The position numbers and the translations under genes are program-made. From positions 1 through 9,408 of the forward strand of contig CALCSH010000355.1 of assembly GCA_937893815.1 (NCBI GenBank): a DNA stretch of 9,408 nt, in the 5' to 3' direction. Positions 5,315 to 9,408 of the stretch are shown here, piece after piece (position 1 is the stretch's first letter; each line of letters begins with the position of its first letter). The notes under the pieces are model-generated. The model ran no database searches and was not told where the DNA came from. It saw nothing but the letters and a program-made list of their open reading frames with translations. This DNA is from an uncultured Anaerolineae bacterium. GTDB lineage: Bacteria > Chloroflexota > Anaerolineae > Anaerolineales > UBA11858.

Positions 5315-6409
5315 TTACGCGTTTAATTCAAGCGTTTTGGGTTTAATCAATGCACCCACGGCAATCAGCATGATGCCCAACACGCCAATCACGATGGATT
5401 GCCACAGCATCGGGCGGAAGATTTCCACCGCCAGGCGCAGCAGGGCTTGAATCACTTCTGTGCGTACCAAAGTTGGAGTTTCACTCAGCGGGCCAAAGGA
5501 TAAAGCGGCTGTGAGCGAAGATCGGTACATCAATGTCAACAATATCATCAGAATGCCAGAAAGGGTAAGCGGAATCCCCCACCAGTTGCCAAGTTCGCGC
5601 AAAGTGCGTATTGCTAGCATCAGAACAAACAGCAAGAGCAAGGCTGGTATCAGCGGCGCCCAGCGGATCGCCCCGCGAATCAGATGCAATTGCAACTTGA
5701 TTTGATCAGGGCCAACGCCAGAAGTGTCATCGCTGCCGCTAAGTGCGCCAGTAAGATTAAAAGTGCCGGGGATATTGGCGAGAACCAGTACCAGTGCATT
5801 GTGGTAATCGCTGACCTGGTCGCCATACCACGGGTCGGGAAAACGACAAAGGTTATACGGAACTTCCAAGCCCGGAGGCAAGGCCGCCAGCCGGGTTTTG
5901 AAATCGGTAATCTGTTGCTCGGTGCAGGAGTCGAGGGTATCGAAAACGACCTGGATCGCATTGCGGCCATGCTCAGAAGCCACGCGTTCTTTGAACAGAG
6001 CCAGATTCCACTGAATATCGGGGGTGGGTTGGTCGGAATCGATCCAGGCATAGGTGCCATCTACGGTAACAGAAACCCAATCTTGCAGGATTTCATCGCC
6101 AAGCACTTCATGGCGAATGGTGCGCCACTCATCGATACTGAGATAGTCCAGCAATTCCAGGATGTCGGGTTCATCTTGCCAGGTTTTGGTCTCACGCGCT
6201 TCGGAGCGTATCTGCGCCCGGCGCTGAGCATACCATTGCAGGCCAACGGGAATTAAATCGGATTGGGTAGTGATATCCGTTAGAATTTGTTTAACCAGAG
6301 GCGCGTGAAAAATAACCTGACCGGTATCATACGCCAGTATCGACAACGGTAGCGCAAGCATAAGAATGATCACCAAGAAAAAAGCCAGAATTTTGCCAAT
6401 GATTTTCAT
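5315..6409 (-). CDS. Hypothetical membrane protein, four helices and a large outside domain
   Basis: I do not recognise a family. The 364-residue product begins with a signal-anchor-like helix (about 5-26, MKIIGKILAFFLVIILMLAL), followed by a soluble region of about 220 residues (28-248), then three helices at about 251-271, 277-295 and 337-356 and a short tail ending KPKTLELNA. The soluble region contains two cysteines (162 and 188) that could form a disulfide outside the membrane, a Trp/Asp-rich part (WVSVTVDGTYAWIDSDQPTP, 111-130) and PDPWYGDQ (191-198). No catalytic motif stands out. The start at 6409 is set by AGGAGG 6 bases upstream; a longer reading would run through the inverted repeat at 6491-6545 and is rejected. 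Transcription may start in the gap containing the MITE-like element, about 50 bases upstream. A sensory or transport-accessory role is possible but unsupported. Confidence 0.75.
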   Translation of the reverse strand: MKIIGKILAFFLVIILMLALPLSILAYDTGQVIFHAPLVKQILTDITTQSDLIPVGLQWYAQRRAQIRSEARETKTWQDEPDILELLDYLSIDEWRTIRHEVLGDEILQDWVSVTVDGTYAWIDSDQPTPDIQWNLALFKERVASEHGRNAIQVVFDTLDSCTEQQITDFKTRLAALPPGLEVPYNLCRFPDPWYGDQVSDYHNALVLVLANIPGTFNLTGALSGSDDTSGVGPDQIKLQLHLIRGAIRWAPLIPALLLLFVLMLAIRTLRELGNWWGIPLTLSGILMILLTLMYRSSLTAALSFGPLSETPTLVRTEVIQALLRLAVEIFRPMLWQSIVIGVLGIMLIAVGALIKPKTLELNA

Positions 6410-6451
6410 TTGAAACCTCCTGACCATAACGCCCTGGTCTGTACACGATCC

Positions 6452-6457
6452 AAAAAT
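6452..6457. repeat. Possible target-site duplication, left copy
   Basis: AAAAAT directly precedes the left end of the 121-bp element, and the same six bases recur at 6579-6584 directly after its right end. A preceding C is also shared if the last base of the element is counted. Low complexity weakens the call. Confidence 0.4.
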
Positions 6458-6578
6458 GACTTTACTGCAAAAGGCCGATGACGGAGATGTCCGCCGGAAT
6501 ATATGGGGGTGGTGGCTTCGCCACCACCCCCATATATTCCGGCGGGAACACCTGCACGGTAGTTTTTTCAGTGGAGTC
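6458..6578. mobile_element. MITE-like element with imperfect terminal repeats and a 26-bp perfect palindrome
   Basis: This 121-bp element has no coding capacity. Its ends are imperfect inverted repeats: GACTTTACTGCAAAA at the left, and the right end read in reverse gives GACTCCACTGAAAAA. Its core is a perfect 26-bp inverted repeat (6491-6516 with 6520-6545) with a 3-nt TTC loop. It is flanked by AAAAAT on both sides. A second copy begins at 9358 and matches 49 of 51 bases of 6458-6508 before the window ends. Terminal repeats, a possible duplication and two near-identical copies indicate a non-autonomous element moved by a transposase encoded elsewhere. It sits between the HAD gene and the 5315-6409 gene, where the hairpin could also affect their transcription. 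Confidence 0.8.
6491..6545. repeat. Core 26-bp perfect palindrome of the MITE-like element
   Basis: The arms begin CCGCCGGAATATATGGGGG and are fully complementary, with loop TTC at 6517-6519. As RNA this would be an extremely stable hairpin. The left arm reappears at 9391-9408. Confidence 0.9.
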
Positions 6579-6584
6579 AAAAAT
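6579..6584. repeat. Possible target-site duplication, right copy
   Basis: AAAAAT directly follows the right end of the 121-bp element and matches 6452-6457. Confidence 0.4.
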
Positions 6585-6587
6585 AGT

Positions 6588-6676
6588 ATACACTAAGTTC
6601 TAGCGGCTATGGATGAGCAGCTTTGCGGGTCTCTGGGAATCCCCGTGGTAGTTAAAGACCCAGTTTTGCGCCACCG
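6588..6676. repeat. Degenerate direct repeat, copy 1 (downstream of the HAD gene)
   Basis: The segment shares ordered blocks with 7441-7492: TACACTAA, CGGG, a GGAATCNNCGTGGTAGT core (15 of 18 bases over 6635-6652 versus 7461-7478) and TTTTG followed by CACCG. This copy has about 28 extra bases between the first two blocks. The two copies flank the HAD gene. Confidence 0.4.
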
Positions 6677-6702
6677 GGGGTATTCGCACATAGAGAGAGT
6701 CA

Positions 6703-7374
6703 TCACGACAAGTTGGCATTTATCCGCTGCAACAGGTTTTCGATGGAAATATCGGCCAATGAGTTCAGGCGCAGATTGGCATGATCAAGAGGCAGTTGAC
6801 GAGTGAGGGCGTTGGGCACAGCTACGCAGAAAATACTCGCCTGCCTGGCTGCGGTAATTCCATTGGTTGAATCTTCCAGCACGAAGGCTTCATCGGCATT
6901 CAGGTGCAGCGATTGCAACGCCAGCAGGAACAAATCCGGGGCAGGTTTGGTGCGGGTCACATCATCGGAGGTATGCACCACATCAAAGTAGGACATCAAG
7001 GCCAAACGTTCAAGATGCCCCCCCACCCACTTCATATCCGAACTGGAGGCCACAGCCAGTTTTAGCCCCATGCGCTTGGCGTCAGTCAGATAGTCCACCA
7101 CGCCAGGAAGAATCGGCTGCTGTACAACCAATTCGAGCTCGCGCTGCAAGCGCCGTGACCGAACCATCTCACGATCAAGCTCGCGTCCCAAACGCGCTTC
7201 CAGGCGCGCCAATGGATCAAAGTGCTCTGCAGGGGATGTGCCGATAATCTGCCCCCACTCTTCGAAGGGTAATTCCTGGCCGAAGTGTTGATACAATTCC
7301 CGCCAGGATTGGTACACCGTACTTTCCGTATCCAGAATGAGACCGTCAAAATCAAAGATGATACCGCGAATCAC
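6703..7374 (-). CDS. HAD-superfamily hydrolase (beta-phosphoglucomutase / phosphatase-like)
   Basis: The 223-residue product is a complete HAD subfamily IA phosphatase or phosphomutase. The nucleophile motif is FDFDGLILDTE (7-17), with Asp8 as the phosphorylated residue and Asp10 as the acid/base. Motif II is VASSSD (Ser110), motif III is TKPAPD (Lys143), and motif IV is LEDSTNG (Glu167, Asp168, magnesium binding). The cap lies between motifs I and II, at about residues 16-90, as in beta-phosphoglucomutase, 2-deoxyglucose-6-phosphatase and phosphoglycolate phosphatase. The substrate cannot be assigned: small phosphorylated sugars are likely, and the FDGLILDTE and VASSSD style is common in the PGMB-like group. 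The start is GTG at 7374, with AGGAG 5 bases upstream. The gene stands alone between two degenerate direct repeats and upstream of the MITE-like element. Confidence 0.92.
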   Translation of the reverse strand: MIRGIIFDFDGLILDTESTVYQSWRELYQHFGQELPFEEWGQIIGTSPAEHFDPLARLEARLGRELDREMVRSRRLQRELELVVQQPILPGVVDYLTDAKRMGLKLAVASSSDMKWVGGHLERLALMSYFDVVHTSDDVTRTKPAPDLFLLALQSLHLNADEAFVLEDSTNGITAARQASIFCVAVPNALTRQLPLDHANLRLNSLADISIENLLQRINANLS

Positions 7375-7440
7375 ATCTGCTCCTTTTGTTCTTCAGAAAA
7401 TAAACCCCACCATTGTACAACCTTTTCAAATCAATGCACG

Positions 7441-7492
7441 TACACTAATCGGGAGTCGCTTGGAATCATCGTGGTAGTCGATTTTGACACCG
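7441..7492. repeat. Degenerate direct repeat, copy 2 (upstream of the HAD gene)
   Basis: The segment matches 6588-6676 in block order (TACACTAA, CGGG, GGAATCATCGTGGTAGT, TTTTG then CACCG). It also contains TTGACA at 7484-7489, which resembles a -35 box, but no good -10 follows at the right spacing. Confidence 0.4.
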
Positions 7493-7599
7493 TTCCTTAA
7501 TCCCCCTTAATCGGAGATCATCACGGCAGCATCGAATGAGGTCCTTTGGGGCATTCCGACAGACGAAATATAAAGCCAGAAAGCTCATCGAATTATTAG

Positions 7600-7636
7600 C
7601 TGCGCGAGCCTATACCATCCTGTATAATTAGCGCAG
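7600..7636 (+). promoter_or_regulatory. Candidate promoter of the 7656-9302 unit with flanking inverted repeat
   Basis: A perfect TATAAT (7623-7628) lies 27 bases before the ATG at 7656. CTGCGC (7600-7605) and GCGCAG (7631-7636) form a 6-bp inverted repeat around it. The left half occupies the -35 position, where no consensus -35 is seen. This could be an operator for a regulator, or a weak promoter needing an activator. Confidence 0.45.
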
Positions 7637-7655
7637 ATTCAACGGAGGCTCTGCT

Positions 7656-8033
7656 ATGACCGACAAAGAACGCAAACCAACCAAATACGATGGAAACTTT
7701 TTCCGCGGGATCAGCAATGAGATCCGACTGGTTTTCCGGCTGATGGCGGATAACCGCATCCAATGGTGGCTGAAATCGCTGCCCTTTGCATCACTGTTAT
7801 ATTTTATTTTTCCAGATATTGCTCCCGGGCCGATTGATGACGCCCTGGTGATTTTTATCGGCGTCTATACATTTATTGAACTGTGCCCACCTGCCATTGT
7901 GGATGAACACCGCGATTCCTTACGAAAAACGATCCCCGGAGAGTGGCGCGATGCTGAACCTGAAAACACAACCGAAATCATCGAAGGCGAAATCATCGAC
8001 AGCAAAAATCCCGAAAAAGAAATCGAAGCCTAA
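7656..8033 (+). CDS. Small membrane protein, YkvA/DUF1232-like
   Basis: The 125-residue product has a polar N-terminus (1-35), then WWLKSLPFASLLYFIFPDIAPGPIDDALVIFIGVYTFIEL (37-76). This gives two short membrane segments joined by a PDIAPGPIDD turn. It resembles DUF1232 (YkvA), whose members share a hydrophobic stretch followed by a P-D-x-x-P...DD turn, but the match here is loose. A charged, Glu-rich tail (96-125, including TTEIIEGEIIDSKNPEKEIE) is probably flexible and cytoplasmic. GGAGG (7644-7648) lies 7 bases before the ATG. The stop codon is only 3 bases from the ATG of the dehydrogenase gene, so the two are probably co-transcribed and translationally coupled. The function of DUF1232 proteins is unknown, and nothing here links it directly to sugar oxidation. 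Confidence 0.72.
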   Translation: MTDKERKPTKYDGNFFRGISNEIRLVFRLMADNRIQWWLKSLPFASLLYFIFPDIAPGPIDDALVIFIGVYTFIELCPPAIVDEHRDSLRKTIPGEWRDAEPENTTEIIEGEIIDSKNPEKEIEA

Positions 8034-8036
8034 ACG

Positions 8037-9302
8037 ATGGTGACTATGAAGAAACACGCGGCCATTCTCCTATTGATTTCCATTCTGCTGGCGGCCTGCA
8101 GTTTGCGCCCCGCCGTGGAAGCTCCGACAGCGCAGCCTACATTCGGGCCTCCCACCAGCACCCCTTTCGTTCCGGATGTTGAAGAAACCACCCCACCCCA
8201 AAGTGTAGAAACGCCCACCGAAGAGGCAGACCTGCCCCCGGCGAATGCCGCCGTGCTCCCCAACCCGGCAGCCTTCCAATGGGTCGAAATCACCACCGGG
8301 CTGACCAAACCGGTTGCCATCACCCACGCCGGGGACAACAGCGGGCGTATTTTCATCATCGAGCAGCCCGGCACAATCCGCATCTGGCAGACCGACGAAC
8401 TGCTTCCCACACCCTTCCTTGACATTCAGACGCGCGTCAACGATGGCTCCAGCGAACAAGGTCTGTTGGGGCTGGCATTCTCGCCCGCCTATGCACAAAA
8501 TGGCTATTTCTTCGTCAACTATACCAATTCTAGCGGCGATACCACCATCGCCCGCTACCGCGTGTCAAGCGATCCCAATCTCGCCGATCCAGCCAGCGAA
8601 GAAATTCTGCTCGTCATCGGCCAACCGTTTGGCAATCATAATGGGGGGCATCTCGCCTTCGGGTTCGATGGTTATCTCTACATCGGCACGGGCGATGGCG
8701 GCGCGGCCAATGACCCTGCAGGCAACGCTCAAAACCTGAACACGCTGCTGGGTAAAATGCTGCGTCTGAATGTCGAAACGATCCCCTACACCATCCCTTC
8801 GGACAACCCTTTCGGCGATGAAATTTGGGCCTACGGATTGCGCAATCCCTGGCGCTATAATTTCGATCGTCTCACCGGGGATTTGTATATTGGCGATGTT
8901 GGACAGGGAACCTGGGAGGAAATCGACTTTCTGGCATTCGGCACGCCGGGCGGAGCCAATCTGGGCTGGGACGTGATGGAGGGCAGCCATCCCTTTGAGG
9001 GTACCGCCCCCGAGGGAATTCTCCTGACCGCGCCGGTAGCGGAGTACAACCACACGGAGGGCTGTTCTGTCACCGGGGGGCTGGTGTACCGCGGCGCTAT
9101 GTCCGAGTGGCAGGGGGTGTATGTCTATGGCGATTTCTGCTCCGGGCGAATATGGGGCTTGCTGCAAAACCCGGATGAAAGCTGGCAGCAGGCATTGCTC
9201 TTCGAAAGCGGCATCAATATCTCCACGTTTGGTGAAGATGAAGCCGGTGAAATCTATTTGGCCGACCATCAGGGGCGCATCTTGCGATTGGAGTTGAGAT
9301 AA
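8037..9302 (+). CDS. PQQ-dependent sugar dehydrogenase (GSDH family) lipoprotein
   Basis: The 421-residue product is a lipoprotein with a glucose/sorbosone dehydrogenase six-bladed propeller. The signal peptide ends in LLAAC, with Cys21 to be lipidated, and a Pro/Thr/Glu-rich tether (22-78) joins it to the catalytic domain (about 80-421). Family motifs are visible: SSEQGLLGLAFSP (138-150), GNHNGGHLAFGFDGYLYIGTGDGG (199-222), where His201 matches the catalytic-base histidine of soluble glucose dehydrogenase, GLRNPWRYNFD (267-277, cofactor-binding Arg269) and YIGDVGQGTWEEID (284-297, likely calcium and cofactor loop). Cys343 and Cys368 could form a disulfide. Known members oxidize aldose sugars at C1 with PQQ on the outer face of the membrane; the true substrate here is unknown. 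The ATG at 8037 follows the upstream stop by 3 bases; ATG 8046 gives an equally good signal peptide and neither has a clear ribosome site, so translation is probably coupled. No PQQ synthesis gene is in the window. Confidence 0.92.
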   Translation: MVTMKKHAAILLLISILLAACSLRPAVEAPTAQPTFGPPTSTPFVPDVEETTPPQSVETPTEEADLPPANAAVLPNPAAFQWVEITTGLTKPVAITHAGDNSGRIFIIEQPGTIRIWQTDELLPTPFLDIQTRVNDGSSEQGLLGLAFSPAYAQNGYFFVNYTNSSGDTTIARYRVSSDPNLADPASEEILLVIGQPFGNHNGGHLAFGFDGYLYIGTGDGGAANDPAGNAQNLNTLLGKMLRLNVETIPYTIPSDNPFGDEIWAYGLRNPWRYNFDRLTGDLYIGDVGQGTWEEIDFLAFGTPGGANLGWDVMEGSHPFEGTAPEGILLTAPVAEYNHTEGCSVTGGLVYRGAMSEWQGVYVYGDFCSGRIWGLLQNPDESWQQALLFESGINISTFGEDEAGEIYLADHQGRILRLELR

Positions 9303-9305
9303 TCA

Positions 9306-9338
9306 AAACCTTCCAAGTTTCAAAAACCTGGAAGGTTT
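9306..9338 (+). terminator. Hairpin after the dehydrogenase gene, probable terminator
   Basis: AAACCTTCCA (9306-9315) pairs perfectly with TGGAAGGTTT (9329-9338). Inside, after a single A/C mismatch, GTTT (9317-9320) pairs with AAAC (9324-9327) over a CAA loop. It begins 4 bases after the stop. The T-run is short (TTT, then GCGTTTG), so it may also be a dispersed palindrome that serves as the transcript end. Confidence 0.6.
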
Positions 9339-9357
9339 GCGTTTGTAACCAAATTAT

Positions 9358-9408
9358 GACTCTACTGCAAAAAGCCGATGACGGAGATGTCCGCCGGAAT
9401 ATATGGGG
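9358..9408. mobile_element. Second copy of the MITE-like element, cut by window end
   Basis: The 51 bases match 6458-6508 at 49 positions. The two differences are at the fifth base (C instead of T) and the sixteenth (A instead of G). The window stops inside the left arm of the core palindrome. The terminal repeat here, GACTCTACTGCAAAAAG, is intermediate between the two ends of the first copy. Confidence 0.88.

Noticed and set aside
5684..6256. A 190-codon plus-strand open frame inside the 5315-6409 gene
   Set aside because: It is a shadow of the opposite gene: no ribosome site, no family features, and the minus strand has consistent membrane topology.
6410..6580. A 57-codon N-terminal extension of the 5315-6409 gene
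   Set aside because: It runs through the palindrome of the MITE-like element; the ATG at 6409 has AGGAGG 6 bases upstream and begins a proper signal-anchor helix.
6600..6700. A possible integron attC-like site next to the HAD gene
   Set aside because: GTTAAAG is present, but no matching inverse core site, no attC-type paired structure and no integrase gene are seen.
8565..9269. A 234-codon minus-strand open frame inside the dehydrogenase gene
   Set aside because: The plus strand carries unmistakable GSDH motifs over the same bases; the antisense frame has no recognisable domain.
1..9408. CRISPR array, tRNA, rRNA, toxin-antitoxin or defence operon
   Set aside because: No regularly spaced direct repeats, no cloverleaf or rRNA-like stretches, and no proteins with defence-type motifs were found on either strand.

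Overview
The window looks like ordinary chromosomal DNA of a free-living bacterium with moderate GC content. I favour Chloroflexota (Anaerolineae-like) at modest confidence. The reasons are a lipoprotein with a Pro/Thr/Glu-rich tether after its lipobox, a six-helix membrane sensor, several orphan membrane proteins with large outside domains, and many palindromic repeats between genes. This rests on recalled protein style; no rRNA or marker gene is present. Both window ends lie inside members of one short repeat family, which suggests (inference) that this is a whole assembly contig broken at repeats.

Layout: 1-108 is the right end of a palindromic repeat. 207-782 (-) is a two-helix membrane protein with its own terminator at 141-177. 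783-1277 has no intact gene, contains a very AT-rich stretch and a possible decayed ORF, and leads into 1278-2537 (+), a class-V PLP enzyme of the cysteine-desulfurase-like VC1184 group. A bidirectional terminator (2630-2662) separates it from a convergent cold-shock protein gene (2684-2890, -), whose leader can fold over its own ribosome binding site. 2966-3361 is non-coding and holds a perfect 16-bp hairpin. 3362-4054 (+) is the front of a membrane sensor (six helices, linker, start of a PAS domain) cut short before any output domain. It converges on a second class-V PLP enzyme (4071-5222, -, isopenicillin-N-epimerase-like), which follows a four-helix membrane protein of unknown role (5315-6409, -). 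Next come a complete 121-bp MITE-like element (6458-6578), a HAD-family phosphatase (6703-7374, -), and a two-gene plus-strand unit: a small YkvA/DUF1232-like membrane protein (7656-8033) and a PQQ-type sugar dehydrogenase lipoprotein (8037-9302). The window ends in a second copy of the MITE-like element (9358-9408).

The genes do not form one pathway. The only tight unit is 7656-9302. I see no defence system, CRISPR array, tRNA, rRNA, phage gene or transposase. The most distinctive signals are non-coding: the repeat family with shared terminal inverted repeats, the csp leader hairpin, and the perfect hairpin at 3145-3182.
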